Translations under genes and position numbers: made by a program | The notes under the pieces: generated by a model | Database searches by the model: none | What the model was told of the DNA's origin: nothing | Seen by the model: only the letters and a program-made list of their open reading frames with translations | Assembly: GCA_003053925.1 (NCBI GenBank) | Contig: QBKD01000001.1 | Location: 186,001-250,000, forward strand | Length of the DNA: 64,000 nt | From: Microbacteriaceae bacterium MWH-Ta3 | Lineage (GTDB): Bacteria; Actinomycetota; Actinomycetes; Actinomycetales; Microbacteriaceae | Direction: 5' to 3' | In this document: in pieces, positions 8,175 through 17,409 of the stretch | Position numbering within the stretch: the first letter of the stretch is position 1 | Layout: the number at the start of each line of letters is the position of its first letter

Positions 8175-9947
8175 TTACTGTGCGTTGGCGCGCAACCAGG
8201 CGAGGGCCTCGGTTGCCGGAATGTCGCTGCGCTCGCCGGTGCGGCGGTTCCAGACCTCAACTATGCCATCGGCTGCGTTACGACCGGCGATGACGATAAA
8301 CGGAACACCCAGAAGCTCGGCGTCACCAAATTTCACGCCGGGCGAGACCTTCGGGCGGTCATCGATCAGCACATCGAAACGTTCCGCCTCGAATTCGGCG
8401 GCCAAGCTTTCGGCCAGGGTGATAGCGACATCGTCCTTGCCCGTTGCCACAACCTGCACGTGGAACGGCGCCACCTCGAGCGGCCAGATCAGGCCCTTCT
8501 CGTCGAAGTTGGCTTCAGCAATTGCGGCCAGAATGCGGGTGACACCAATACCGTAGGAACCCATCGTGACCGTGACAAGCTTGCCGTTTTCGTCCAGAAC
8601 CTTCAGCTCGAGTGCCTCGGCGTATTTGCGCCCCAGCTGGAAGACGTGACCGATCTCCATACCGCGCGCGGTTTCGATTGGGCCGGAACCGTCGGGAGCG
8701 GGGTCGCCATCGCGAACGTCGGTGATGTCTACAACGCCGTCCGCCACGAAATCACGGCCCGCCACGAGGTTGAACACGTGCTTCTGGTCGAGGTTCGCGC
8801 CGGTGATCCACGCAGTGCCATCGACCACGCGTGGGTCGCGCATCAGGCGAATGCCCGTAGTCGATTCCTCACCGAGCACGGCGCCATCAGCAGACCAGGG
8901 GCCAATGTAACCCTTGACCAGGCCGGGGTGCTTTTTAAAGTCGTCCTCGTTCGCGGCCTCGACCTCGGCCGGGGCGAATGCCGCCTCGGCGCGCTTGAGG
9001 TCAACATCGCGGTCGCCGGGAACAGCCACAACCACGAGCTCTCGCGTGCCGTCCAGGTTCGTCAGGGCCAGCACAACGTTCTTCAGGGTGTCCGCGGCAG
9101 TCCAGGCACGATCGGCACGGGCGTGACGGTCGTTGGCCAGTGCCACAAGCGTGTCAATCGTGGGGGTGTTCGGCGAATCGAATACGACGGGCTCGGGCTG
9201 ACCCTCGAGCGGAATCGAGGCAGGAACCGGCGTCTGGTATGCCTCGACGTTCGCGGCATAGCCACCGGCGCTTCGCACGAAGGTGTCCTCGCCGATGGGC
9301 GTGGGGTGCAGGAATTCTTCGGATTTCGATCCGCCCATGGCACCGGCATCCGCCTTGACGATGACATACTCCAAGCCGAGTCGCTGGAAAATGCGCTCGT
9401 AGGCATCACGCTGTGCCTGGTACGACGCGGCCAGGCCTTCGTCGGTGTAATCGAACGAGTAGGCGTCTTTCATCGAGAATTCGCGACCGCGCAGGAGGCC
9501 GGCGCGGGGACGGGCCTCGTCGCGGTACTTGTCCTGGATCTGATACAGAGTGACGGGCAGGTCCTTGTACGACGAGTACAGGTCCTTGACCATCAGGGTA
9601 AAAACTTCTTCGTGGGTGGGCGCCAGAAGATAGTCCGCATCCTTGCGGTCCTTCAGGCGGAAGATTCCGTCGCCGTATTCGGTCCAGCGACCGGTGCGCT
9701 CGTAGGGTTCACGGGGCAGCAGGGCAGGGAAATGCACCTGCTGTGCTCCGGCGCGCGCCATTTCCTCGTGGATCACCTGTTCCACACGACGACGAACCAT
9801 GAGGCCCAACGGCAGCCAGGCGAAAATACCGGGGGCCTGGCGGCGAATGTAGCCGGCGCGCACCAACAAGCGGTGCGACGCAACCTCGGCGTCAGCCGGG
9901 TCTTCACGAAGCGTGCGAACAAAAAGCGTTGAGAGTCTGGTTACCAC
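8175..9947 (-). CDS. proS: Prolyl-tRNA synthetase
   Basis: The 590-residue class II synthetase charges tRNA-Pro. Motif 2 is visible as [21 protein letters not shown]-like sequence near residue 150, the bacterial-type INS editing insertion fills the middle, motif 3 appears as GSYGIGVTR, and the anticodon-binding domain ends with [11 protein letters not shown]. Length matches the bacterial (ProS type 1) form. The start is the GTG at 9947; a TAGGCT -10-like box lies 7 nt before it, so the mRNA may be leaderless. Confidence 0.96.
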   Translation of the reverse strand: MVTRLSTLFVRTLREDPADAEVASHRLLVRAGYIRRQAPGIFAWLPLGLMVRRRVEQVIHEEMARAGAQQVHFPALLPREPYERTGRWTEYGDGIFRLKDRKDADYLLAPTHEEVFTLMVKDLYSSYKDLPVTLYQIQDKYRDEARPRAGLLRGREFSMKDAYSFDYTDEGLAASYQAQRDAYERIFQRLGLEYVIVKADAGAMGGSKSEEFLHPTPIGEDTFVRSAGGYAANVEAYQTPVPASIPLEGQPEPVVFDSPNTPTIDTLVALANDRHARADRAWTAADTLKNVVLALTNLDGTRELVVVAVPGDRDVDLKRAEAAFAPAEVEAANEDDFKKHPGLVKGYIGPWSADGAVLGEESTTGIRLMRDPRVVDGTAWITGANLDQKHVFNLVAGRDFVADGVVDITDVRDGDPAPDGSGPIETARGMEIGHVFQLGRKYAEALELKVLDENGKLVTVTMGSYGIGVTRILAAIAEANFDEKGLIWPLEVAPFHVQVVATGKDDVAITLAESLAAEFEAERFDVLIDDRPKVSPGVKFGDAELLGVPFIVIAGRNAADGIVEVWNRRTGERSDIPATEALAWLRANAQ

Positions 9948-10006
9948 GCCTGCCAGCCTACCGTTCGCCGCGTGGTCGCCCGCGTGAGCTCACAGCCCGA
10001 CGAACG

Positions 10007-11155
10007 TTATGAGGTGAAGACTTCGGGCGTGCCCGATTCGGCGTTGGGCATCGACGCGGCCAAACGGTTGGCTTCCTCGATCAGAGTCTTGACAATTTCC
10101 GATTCGGGAACGGTCTTGATGACCTCACCCTTGACGAAAATCTGACCCTTGCCGTTACCCGATGCCACACCGAGGTCGGCTTCGCGGGCCTCGCCCGGTC
10201 CGTTGACGACACAGCCCATAACAGCCACGCGCAGCGGCACGGTCATGCCCTCGAGTCCCTTGGTGACGTCCTCGGCCAACGTGTACACGTCCACCTGGGC
10301 GCGGCCACACGAGGGGCACGACACGATTTCCAGCTTGCGTTCGCGCAGGTTGAGCGATTCAAGAATCTTGAGGCCCACCTTGACTTCTTCGGCAGGAGGT
10401 GCGGACAGCGACACACGAATGGTGTCACCGATGCCCTCGGCCAGCAGAATTCCGAAGGCCGTGGCGCTCTTGATGGTTCCCTGGAATGCGGGACCCGCCT
10501 CGGTAACACCGAGGTGCAGCGGCCAGTCACCGCGCGCAGCCAACTGGCGGTAGGCGTTGACCATCACGACGGGGTCGTTGTGCTTCACGGAAATCTTGAA
10601 ATCGTGGAAGTCGTGTTCTTCGAACAGGCTGGCTTCCCAGACAGCGCTTTCCACCAGTGCCTCGGCGGTGGGCTTACCGTACTTCTCCAGAAGGCGACGG
10701 TCCAGCGAGCCGGCGTTGACACCGATACGAATACTGACACCCGCGTCCTTGGCGGCCTTGGCGATCTCGCCCACCTTGTCGTCGAATTCGCGAATGTTGC
10801 CCGGGTTCACGCGAACCGCTGCACAGCCCGCGTCGATTGCCTGGAATACATACTTCGGCTGGAAGTGAATGTCGGCGATGACCGGGATTTGGCTCTTCTT
10901 CGCAATGATGTGCAGCACATCGGCGTCGTCCTGGGTGGGCACGGCCACGCGAACGATGTCGCAGCCCGTTGCCGTCAGTTCGGCAATTTGCTGCAGAGTT
11001 CCGTTAATGTCTGTGGTCTTGGTGGTGGCCATGGACTGCACCGACACGGGCGCGTCACCACCAACAAAGATGTTTCCCACCTTGATCTTGCGGGAAACAC
11101 GACGAGGGGCAAGAGTCTCGGGGACTCGGGGCATTCCGATATTTACAGCAGGCAC
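10007..11155 (-). CDS. ispG: 4-hydroxy-3-methylbut-2-enyl diphosphate synthase (MEP pathway)
   Basis: IspG converts MEcPP to HMBPP using a 4Fe-4S cluster. The 382-residue protein has the TIM-barrel N-domain ([42 protein letters not shown]) and the cluster ligands SCPSCGR and GCVVNGPGE. The GTG at 11155 is favoured because a TACTGT -10 box ends exactly 6 nt upstream; an in-frame ATG lies at 11134. Together with dxr it gives two MEP-pathway steps in this block, separated by rseP, the common actinobacterial order. Confidence 0.97.
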   Translation of the reverse strand: MPAVNIGMPRVPETLAPRRVSRKIKVGNIFVGGDAPVSVQSMATTKTTDINGTLQQIAELTATGCDIVRVAVPTQDDADVLHIIAKKSQIPVIADIHFQPKYVFQAIDAGCAAVRVNPGNIREFDDKVGEIAKAAKDAGVSIRIGVNAGSLDRRLLEKYGKPTAEALVESAVWEASLFEEHDFHDFKISVKHNDPVVMVNAYRQLAARGDWPLHLGVTEAGPAFQGTIKSATAFGILLAEGIGDTIRVSLSAPPAEEVKVGLKILESLNLRERKLEIVSCPSCGRAQVDVYTLAEDVTKGLEGMTVPLRVAVMGCVVNGPGEAREADLGVASGNGKGQIFVKGEVIKTVPESEIVKTLIEEANRLAASMPNAESGTPEVFTS

Positions 11156-11161
11156 GTTTAC

Positions 11162-11167
11162 ACAGTA
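11162..11167 (-). promoter_or_regulatory. -10 box of a leaderless ispG promoter
   Basis: TACTGT on the minus strand ends 6 nt before the GTG at 11155, so transcription would begin at or next to the start codon. There is no ribosome site upstream of this GTG. Confidence 0.5.
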
Positions 11168-11195
11168 CCCCTCACTCGCGTGTTGCGGACGAAGG

Positions 11196-12509
11196 CTAGA
11201 AAATCGTGACCGGGTTGACGATGTCCGCGTAGATCAACAGCAGGCTCATTCCCAGAAGCAACACGGTGACCGCGATGGTGATGGGGACAAGAACGGCCGT
11301 GTCAACGGGACCAGGGTCGGGCTTGCCTCGCCACGTCGCGATACGCCGGCGGACGCCTTCCCACAGGGCCGCAGCAATGTGACCGCCGTCGAGTGGCAGT
11401 AGCGGCACCAGGTTGAACACAAACAAGGCAATGTTCAACGAGGCCAGCACGCTGATAAGGCCCGCGACGCGGCTGGTGTCGGTAATGGCGTCGCTCGAGG
11501 TGATTTCTCCGGCAATACGCCCCACGCCCACGACACTGAGAGGGCCGTTCATGTCACGCTCGGCCCCGCCGAACGAGGCGTCCCAGATCTGGCCCAACTT
11601 TTCCGGAAGATTCAGGATCATCTGCCCGGTACCCACCACCGCGTCGCCGACAGTAACAAACACCGCACCGACATCGGTTGGTTCGCGCTGGAATGACGGC
11701 CCCACGCCGATGTATCCCGTGGGCTGAGTGACGGGGTTGCCGTCGGAATCGAGCACCAGGTTGCCCGCACTATCAACCGCGTACCGGTCTACGAGCATGG
11801 GCGTGACGGCGATGTCGAAAGCGACGCCCTCACGTTCGATAGAGATGGTGATTTCGGTATTACCCGATTCACGAATGATGGCGGTGCCCTGTTCCCATTC
11901 GGTCACGGGCTGGCCATCGATGGCCACCACGCGGTCGCCGGGCTTGAGCCCCGCCGCGGCAGCGGGCGATTCGGGATCGGTTGCCGCACACTCGGTGCGG
12001 GTTTCCGTCGCCGGAATCACGCATTCGGACACCGCCTGAATGGTCGTTGTGGTCTGTGGCACGCCAATTCCCAGAAGTAGCACCCCGAACAGCACCGTGC
12101 CAATGATGAGATTCATGAACGGGCCGCCGAACATGATGATGAGCCGCTGCCATACGGGTAGCGAATAGAACGGCCGTGAACCGGCTTCGAGGCTTTCCGA
12201 CGAGGCATCGCGCGCGTCTTGGATTAAGCCCCGGAACACGCGCCCTCCCCACCAACGCGACGGGCGCGATTCCGGCAAATACATTCCCGGAATCGATACA
12301 TAGCCGCCCAAAGGTATTGCCTTGATTCCGTATTCCGTGTCGCCACGCTTGGTCGACCACAGGGTGGGCCCGAAACCGATCATGAACTGGGGAACCGTCA
12401 AACCGAATCGACGTGCGGGCAGAAAATGCCCCAATTCGTGCAGGCCAATCGACAACGCGATGCCCACAACAAAGATCAGAACGCCTGCGACATAACCCCA
12501 AATATCCAC
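11196..12509 (-). CDS. rseP: Site-2-type membrane metalloprotease (RseP/RIP family)
   Basis: This 437-residue intramembrane zinc protease has HELGHF in the first membrane segment (about residues 24-29), a PDZ domain in the middle ([20 protein letters not shown]), and the second zinc-ligand motif [13 protein letters not shown] near the C-terminus, followed by a final membrane segment. The family cleaves membrane-bound anti-sigma factors and signal-peptide remnants; the mycobacterial homologue is Rip1. It sits between dxr and ispG as in most actinobacteria. The GTG at 12509 is preceded by TAACCT with a 6-nt gap. Confidence 0.94.
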   Translation of the reverse strand: MDIWGYVAGVLIFVVGIALSIGLHELGHFLPARRFGLTVPQFMIGFGPTLWSTKRGDTEYGIKAIPLGGYVSIPGMYLPESRPSRWWGGRVFRGLIQDARDASSESLEAGSRPFYSLPVWQRLIIMFGGPFMNLIIGTVLFGVLLLGIGVPQTTTTIQAVSECVIPATETRTECAATDPESPAAAAGLKPGDRVVAIDGQPVTEWEQGTAIIRESGNTEITISIEREGVAFDIAVTPMLVDRYAVDSAGNLVLDSDGNPVTQPTGYIGVGPSFQREPTDVGAVFVTVGDAVVGTGQMILNLPEKLGQIWDASFGGAERDMNGPLSVVGVGRIAGEITSSDAITDTSRVAGLISVLASLNIALFVFNLVPLLPLDGGHIAAALWEGVRRRIATWRGKPDPGPVDTAVLVPITIAVTVLLLGMSLLLIYADIVNPVTIF

Positions 12510-12515
12510 GGCTTC

Positions 12516-12521
12516 AGGTTA
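12516..12521 (-). promoter_or_regulatory. -10 box of a leaderless rseP promoter
   Basis: TAACCT on the minus strand lies 6 nt before the GTG start at 12509. No Shine-Dalgarno sequence is present, which fits a leaderless transcript separate from dxr. Confidence 0.45.
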
Positions 12522-12550
12522 CCTGCGACCAGTGACATGGAAGTCCAGGG

Positions 12551-13633
12551 TTAGACGATATTGAGGGTTTCCTTAGCAATCCGTCGCGCCCATGCATCGG
12601 CGTCTAACACCGCATCGAGCGACAGTGCGGAGGGTGCCTCGTGTCGTGCAATCACCGTCTGAATCGTGTCGACAATCTGCAGGAACCCGATCTGCCCGGA
12701 GTTAAAGGCTTCGACCGCAACCTCGTTCGCCGCGTTGTAGACCGCGGGGAAGGTCGATCCTGCCGCACCGACCTCGCGCGCCAGGCGCACTGCGGGAAAT
12801 ACGGTGTCGTCCAGTGGCTCGAACGTCCAGGTGTGGGCGGCGGTCCAGTCGATGGGTGCCGTCGCACCAGGAACGCGGTTGGGCCACTCCAAACCCAACG
12901 CGATGGGAAGGTGCATGTCGGGCGGCGAACACTGCGCCATCGTCGATCCATCCACGAACTCCACGAAAGAGTGAATCACCGATTGTGGGTGGACCGTGAC
13001 CTCGATGCGATCCAGGGGAATATCGAAAAGCAGGCTCGCTTCGATAACTTCGAGGCCCTTATTCACGAGAGTTGACGAGTTCGTTGTGATAACCGAACCC
13101 ATGTTCCAGGTGGGGTGCTTCGCTGCCTGCGCCGGAGTCACCGATGCCAATTGTTCGCGCGAGTACCCGCGAAACGGTCCCCCGCTTGCGGTCACGATCA
13201 GTTTGGCAACTTCCGAATGCTTGCCGGCCAGCAGCCCCTGGGCCAGTGCCGAGTGCTCGGAGTCGACGGGAACAATTTGCCGAGGCGCGGCAGCGGATGT
13301 CACGAGGGATCCGCCGATGATCAACGATTCCTTGTTGGCCAGCGCCAGGGTTGCGCCCGATGCCAGAACTGCCAACGTGGGCTCCAGGCCCACTGCGCCC
13401 GTGATGCCGTTGACGACAACATCGGCACGTACCGACTGCACCAGCTGGGTTGCTTCGTCTGCGCCGAAGGCTACATGCTCGATTCCGAATTCTTCAGCCT
13501 GCGCGTGGGCCAGCAGTCGGTTTGATCCCGCGGCGATACCCACGACACGAAAGCGGTCGGGATTCGCCCGCACGACATCGAGGGTCTGTGTGCCGATAGA
13601 GCCCGTGGAGCCCAAAATGATGACGTCGCGCAT
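12551..13633 (-). CDS. dxr: 1-deoxy-D-xylulose 5-phosphate reductoisomerase
   Basis: Dxr makes MEP from DXP with NADPH, the first committed step of the MEP pathway. The 360-residue sequence has the nucleotide-binding start [23 protein letters not shown], the metal and substrate motif PVDSEHSA, and SGGPFRG with the following flexible loop. The C-terminal helical domain is complete. It starts with ATG at 13633, and the sequence CAGACT lies 6 nt upstream, a weak -10 candidate. Confidence 0.97.
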   Translation of the reverse strand: MRDVIILGSTGSIGTQTLDVVRANPDRFRVVGIAAGSNRLLAHAQAEEFGIEHVAFGADEATQLVQSVRADVVVNGITGAVGLEPTLAVLASGATLALANKESLIIGGSLVTSAAAPRQIVPVDSEHSALAQGLLAGKHSEVAKLIVTASGGPFRGYSREQLASVTPAQAAKHPTWNMGSVITTNSSTLVNKGLEVIEASLLFDIPLDRIEVTVHPQSVIHSFVEFVDGSTMAQCSPPDMHLPIALGLEWPNRVPGATAPIDWTAAHTWTFEPLDDTVFPAVRLAREVGAAGSTFPAVYNAANEVAVEAFNSGQIGFLQIVDTIQTVIARHEAPSALSLDAVLDADAWARRIAKETLNIV

Positions 13634-13667
13634 GGCTCAAGTCTGCCACCGTCCGGCCACGCAATTC

Positions 13668-15023
13668 CTACGGCAACACCACGGAGTCAGACCACGCACT
13701 TGACGTGCCGTTGGAATACACCGCTTTTACCTGAACCCGCCCCGGATAACGAATACCGGTGATGGTGGAATACCGAGCAGTCGTTACGGTACCGGCAAAA
13801 GTCGTCACTGCCCCGTTTGAGGTGCGCGTGTACCTCACGACGTAGTCACGAATCACGAGGCTGGTGTTGGGATTCATCAGATTCCACGCAACTTTGTAGG
13901 TGTTTGCCGCTGTCGCAACCGCCGAGATTCGCGTGGGTTTGGGTGTCGAGCTACCCAGCATGATCGCACGGAGTGGGCCGCTTCCACTCGCGAATAGAAC
14001 TGTTCCGCCCTGATCGCGATCGAGTAGGTAGGAGAGGTTTCCCACCGAACGAATGGTTGACACCCTGCCCGTCGAACGGTTGAGAGTGACCAGTGAACTA
14101 TTGGAGTAATCAGCGGTCGGCAGAGTGGAATAAAGCGTGCCGTTGGGAGCCTGCACTAACCCACTAATCCAGGTGTTGTCGCCGGATGCGCCAAGCACCG
14201 GTACCTCCGTTTCGAGATCCAGGGTGTCGGCGTTGTACAAATACAGGAAACTTCCAAACCCGGAGCTCACAAGGAGAGCCAAGCGGCCGTCCGACAACAC
14301 AATCATCGAGTTCAACGCCATGGTGTAGCCCTCGACTACCGGCGCGGACACAGTGCTCACGTCAAACGCAACGAGAGTTTCGCCGTCGGGATCCGTCGGT
14401 GCCACATAGAGTGCGTTGTTTCGACTATTCAGCAATACTTTCGCGCCTCCCCAAATTGCGGGATAGTCCGTAATCTGTGTGCGCACAATGCTTCGTGTGG
14501 CGGTATCGAGATGCAAGAGGGTCGTGGCGCTGCCGTCAAACGTCGCGATGTACAGTCGACTGCCATCAGCGTTCGACGCGAGGTCGTAGATGTTTCCACG
14601 CGTGTACGAATCACCGGGCCATAGTTGGGTGAAATTGGACGGCGACACGGTTGTGGCGACAAGTGTGGACGTGTCCACCTTGAGAATAGTCCGAGCAGTG
14701 TAGATAAATAGGTAGCGACGATTGCCGCTTGGTTCGATTCCCTCAAACGAAGCACCCACTCGGGCGGTAATAGTCAACTTGACCGCACGAGTATCGGCGG
14801 CGTACAACACAACTCTCGAGGGGGAAGCCACCGCGATTATGGTGTCGCTTCGTAACGCCACTGACCCGAGTTCCGACGTTGAGCCCAGAGACCCCACGAC
14901 ACACAGTGATGTACACGGAGTCGCCTGCACGGGAGATGTGGTGATAAAAACACTGGACAGAGCGAGGGTGAGCGCCAGAAAATCGCGAATTGCGCGGCGC
15001 GTGCCGCGAACAACGTTGTTCAT
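13668..15023 (-). CDS. Secreted protein with propeller-like repeats and a C-terminal Fn3-like domain
   Basis: The 451-residue protein has a signal peptide (hydrophobic LALTLALSSVFITTS, cleavage probably after VQA) and no membrane anchor or sorting signal, so it is likely released. Residues about 40-340 contain recurring short blocks such as YIATFDGSATTLLHLDTATR and TLYSTLPTADY, which resemble blades of a WD40/YVTN-like beta-propeller. The last 90 residues (PKPTRISAVATAANTYKVAW onward) look like a fibronectin type III domain. CTSLCVVG after the signal peptide could form a disulfide. I cannot assign a function. It lies between dxr and mnmA with its own leaderless-type promoter. Confidence 0.8.
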   Translation of the reverse strand: MNNVVRGTRRAIRDFLALTLALSSVFITTSPVQATPCTSLCVVGSLGSTSELGSVALRSDTIIAVASPSRVVLYAADTRAVKLTITARVGASFEGIEPSGNRRYLFIYTARTILKVDTSTLVATTVSPSNFTQLWPGDSYTRGNIYDLASNADGSRLYIATFDGSATTLLHLDTATRSIVRTQITDYPAIWGGAKVLLNSRNNALYVAPTDPDGETLVAFDVSTVSAPVVEGYTMALNSMIVLSDGRLALLVSSGFGSFLYLYNADTLDLETEVPVLGASGDNTWISGLVQAPNGTLYSTLPTADYSNSSLVTLNRSTGRVSTIRSVGNLSYLLDRDQGGTVLFASGSGPLRAIMLGSSTPKPTRISAVATAANTYKVAWNLMNPNTSLVIRDYVVRYTRTSNGAVTTFAGTVTTARYSTITGIRYPGRVQVKAVYSNGTSSAWSDSVVLP

Positions 15024-15029
15024 GGTGAG

Positions 15030-15035
15030 AACCTA
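15030..15035 (-). promoter_or_regulatory. -10 box of a leaderless promoter for the propeller-like gene
   Basis: TAGGTT on the minus strand ends 6 nt upstream of the ATG at 15023, with no ribosome site between them. Confidence 0.5.
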
Positions 15036-15055
15036 TCGGATTAGGGGCCGATTGG

Positions 15056-16180
15056 CTAGTCCGCGACCGACACCGTTCGGTCAATCGTGAATTGGCCCAG
15101 TACACGCGTTCCCGCATAGAGCACGGCGGTCTGCCCCGTGGCCACACCATTCAGTGGAGTGTGCGGACGCACGATGGCTTCCCCCGCAACGACCGAGATC
15201 GTGGCGGCAACCGGGTCGGCGTGTGCACGAATCTGCACCTCGCCCTCAAAAGGTTCGATGTCCGCGTCGGTCCCTTCGGCCAGCTTCGATTCGACCGGGC
15301 CGAGCCCCGCCCAGGTCAGGCGGCTGCCCGCGATTTCGGCAATGTCCAGCGCAATGCGCGGTCCCACGACTACCTCGTTGGTGGCGGGGCGCACCTCGAC
15401 AACAAAGCGGGGGCGGCCGTCGGATGCGGGGACGCCCAGGTTTAGGCCCTTGCGCTGACCAACCGTGTACGACAAGGCACCATCGTGGCGGCCCAGAACG
15501 GTGCCGTCGCGATCGATGATGTCGCCATCGGTCATGGGGATCCGTTCGGACAACCAGCCCTTGGTGTCGCCATCCGGGATGAAGCAGATGTCGTGGCTAT
15601 CCGGCTTGTTGGCGACCGAGAGACCGCGGCGCTCCGCCTCGGCGCGCACTAAATCTTTCGAGGGCGTGTCACCCAACGGGAAATACGAATGGCGCAGTTG
15701 GTTGGTCGTGAGTACGCCCAAAACGTAGGACTGGTCCTTGGCCCATGCCGAGGCACGGTGCAATTCGGGTGCATCCGATTCGGGGTTCAGAACGGTGGCG
15801 TAGTGGCCCGTGCACACGGCGTCGAAGCCCAGCTCGAGCGCCCGATCCAGCAGCGCGGCGAACTTGATGCGTTCGTTACAGCGCATGCAGGGGTTGGGCG
15901 TGCGGCCTGCCGCGTATTCGGTGATGAAGTCGTCCACCACGGAATCGATGAAGGTGGCCGAGAGATCCCACACATAGAACGGAATGCCGATGATTCCGGC
16001 GGCTCGGCGCGCATCGAGAGAGTCCTCGATTGTGCAGCAACCGCGGCTTCCCGTGCGGAAGGTGCCCGGCATGCGACTGAGGGCCAGGTGAACGCCCGTT
16101 ACATCGTGTCCTGCCTCGACCGCGCGTGCGGCAGCGACTGCGGAGTCCACTCCGCCACTCATCGCCGCCAATACCTTCAC
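15056..16180 (-). CDS. mnmA: tRNA-specific 2-thiouridylase
   Basis: MnmA thiolates uridine 34 of the Lys, Glu and Gln tRNAs. The 374-residue protein has the PP-loop MSGGVDSAV at residues 7-15, the first catalytic Cys region NPCMRCNERIKF, and the second in SHDICFIPDGD. The C-terminal OB-fold-like domain is present. It starts at a GTG (16180) with TAAAAT 6 nt upstream. The next gene upstream (16207) encodes a cysteine desulfurase, the expected sulfur donor. Confidence 0.96.
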   Translation of the reverse strand: MKVLAAMSGGVDSAVAAARAVEAGHDVTGVHLALSRMPGTFRTGSRGCCTIEDSLDARRAAGIIGIPFYVWDLSATFIDSVVDDFITEYAAGRTPNPCMRCNERIKFAALLDRALELGFDAVCTGHYATVLNPESDAPELHRASAWAKDQSYVLGVLTTNQLRHSYFPLGDTPSKDLVRAEAERRGLSVANKPDSHDICFIPDGDTKGWLSERIPMTDGDIIDRDGTVLGRHDGALSYTVGQRKGLNLGVPASDGRPRFVVEVRPATNEVVVGPRIALDIAEIAGSRLTWAGLGPVESKLAEGTDADIEPFEGEVQIRAHADPVAATISVVAGEAIVRPHTPLNGVATGQTAVLYAGTRVLGQFTIDRTVSVAD

Positions 16181-16186
16181 TCGGCT

Positions 16187-16192
16187 ATTTTA
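16187..16192 (-). promoter_or_regulatory. -10 box of a leaderless mnmA promoter
   Basis: TAAAAT on the minus strand, a near-consensus -10 box, ends 6 nt before the GTG start at 16180. It lies in the 26-nt gap after the cysteine desulfurase gene. Confidence 0.55.
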
Positions 16193-16206
16193 CGCGCGAG
16201 CGCGAA

Positions 16207-17376
16207 CTACACCGATCCGATGCCTCGAACGCGGTCAATGAGGCCCGGCAATACTTGCAGGAACTCGTCGATTTCCTCGCGTGTATTTGTCACGCCCAGG
16301 GTCATGCGCAGTGCGCCGCGCGCATCCGACGCACCAATTGCCCGCAGCACGTGCGATTCAGATTCGACGCCCGCGGTGCAGGCGCTGCCGGCCGACACCG
16401 AGAACCCCGCCTCGTCCAGCGCAAACAACAGATAGGCAGAGTCAACGCCTGGGATTGTCACGTGCAGATTCCCTGCGACACGATGGGTTTCTGAACCGCG
16501 CACGGTGGCGTCGGGCACAACACGCATCAGGCCGTCGCGCAGGTAATCACGCAGGTCCGCGAGGCGCGCCGCATGCGATTCGACATCGGATGTCGCACGT
16601 GAAATCGCCACTGCCGCGGCAATGGTTCCCGCCACGTCGAGGCTGCCCGACCGCAGGAACTGCTGCGAGCCGCCATGAATCAGCGGAACGATGGTCGTTC
16701 CGCGGGCCACGGCCAACGCGCCAATACCCACGGGACCGCCCACCTTGTGTGCCGATATGGACAGCGCACTGGCGCCGGAATCCGTCAGCGACAACGGAAC
16801 GTACCCCAGTGCGGCCACCGCATCGAAATGAGTGGGGACGCCGAAGCGGGCCGCGAGCGCCGAAATCTGGGCCACGGGTTGGACGGTGCCGATCTCGTTA
16901 TTGGCCCACAGGGTGGTGACTAAGGCAACGTCGTCGCCCAACAGTGCGGCCAGCGCCTCGAGGTCAATCACGCCGTCAGCATCGACCGAAACGACGTCCA
17001 CGTGTGCACCGAACGAGCGCTCCAGCCACTCGACGGCATCGGTTGTGGCGTGGTGTTCGGTCGCGGTCGTGATGATGCGCGGTCGCGGCAATACTGCAGG
17101 CAACGGCGAAGTGGCGGTCATTCCGTTGCGCGCCCAAAAGATCCCCTTGATGGCCAAGTTGATGGCCTCGGTGCCGGAACCGGTGATGGTGGTATCGAAA
17201 GCCTTTGCCCCCAATGCTGCACCGATTGCTTCGCGCGCTTCCTCGAACGACAGGCGTGCGCGCTGTCCATCGCGGTGTGTCGAAGAGCCGTTCCCCACGT
17301 ATTGGTTCGCGGCAACCCAGGCATCGATAACCTCGGCGGGCATGGGCGACGTCGCAGCGTGATCGAAATACGGCAC
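16207..17376 (-). CDS. Cysteine desulfurase (NifS/IscS family)
   Basis: This PLP enzyme takes sulfur from cysteine for Fe-S clusters and tRNA thiolation. The protein starts with YFDHAATSPMP, has the PLP-lysine motif SAHKVGGPVGIGA, and the active-site Cys in SAGSACTAG. Two GTG codons compete: 17382 and 17376. The ribosome site GGGAGG sits directly against the first but at a proper distance from the second, so 17376 (389 residues) is preferred. The neighbour mnmA is its likely acceptor. No SUF or ISC scaffold genes are visible, so this may be the tRNA-dedicated enzyme (inference). Confidence 0.93.
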   Translation of the reverse strand: MPYFDHAATSPMPAEVIDAWVAANQYVGNGSSTHRDGQRARLSFEEAREAIGAALGAKAFDTTITGSGTEAINLAIKGIFWARNGMTATSPLPAVLPRPRIITTATEHHATTDAVEWLERSFGAHVDVVSVDADGVIDLEALAALLGDDVALVTTLWANNEIGTVQPVAQISALAARFGVPTHFDAVAALGYVPLSLTDSGASALSISAHKVGGPVGIGALAVARGTTIVPLIHGGSQQFLRSGSLDVAGTIAAAVAISRATSDVESHAARLADLRDYLRDGLMRVVPDATVRGSETHRVAGNLHVTIPGVDSAYLLFALDEAGFSVSAGSACTAGVESESHVLRAIGASDARGALRMTLGVTNTREEIDEFLQVLPGLIDRVRGIGSV

Positions 17377-17396
17377 GGGCACCTCCCTCTTTCTAA

Positions 17397-17402
17397 TACT
17401 CT
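17397..17402 (+). promoter_or_regulatory. -10 box of a leaderless glgX promoter
   Basis: TACTCT ends 7 nt before the GTG at 17410. The overlapping TAATAC at 17394-17399 is a second possibility. No ribosome site precedes the GTG. Confidence 0.5.
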
Positions 17403-17409
17403 AGAACGC

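Noticed and set aside
6945-9932. A 995-codon open frame on the plus strand
   Set aside because: It lies fully antisense to rnpM, nusA and proS, which are certain genes; high GC gives long open antisense frames.
14730-14750. GGTTCGATTCC, resembling a tRNA T-arm
   Set aside because: It lies inside a real coding sequence and has no acceptor or anticodon stems around it.
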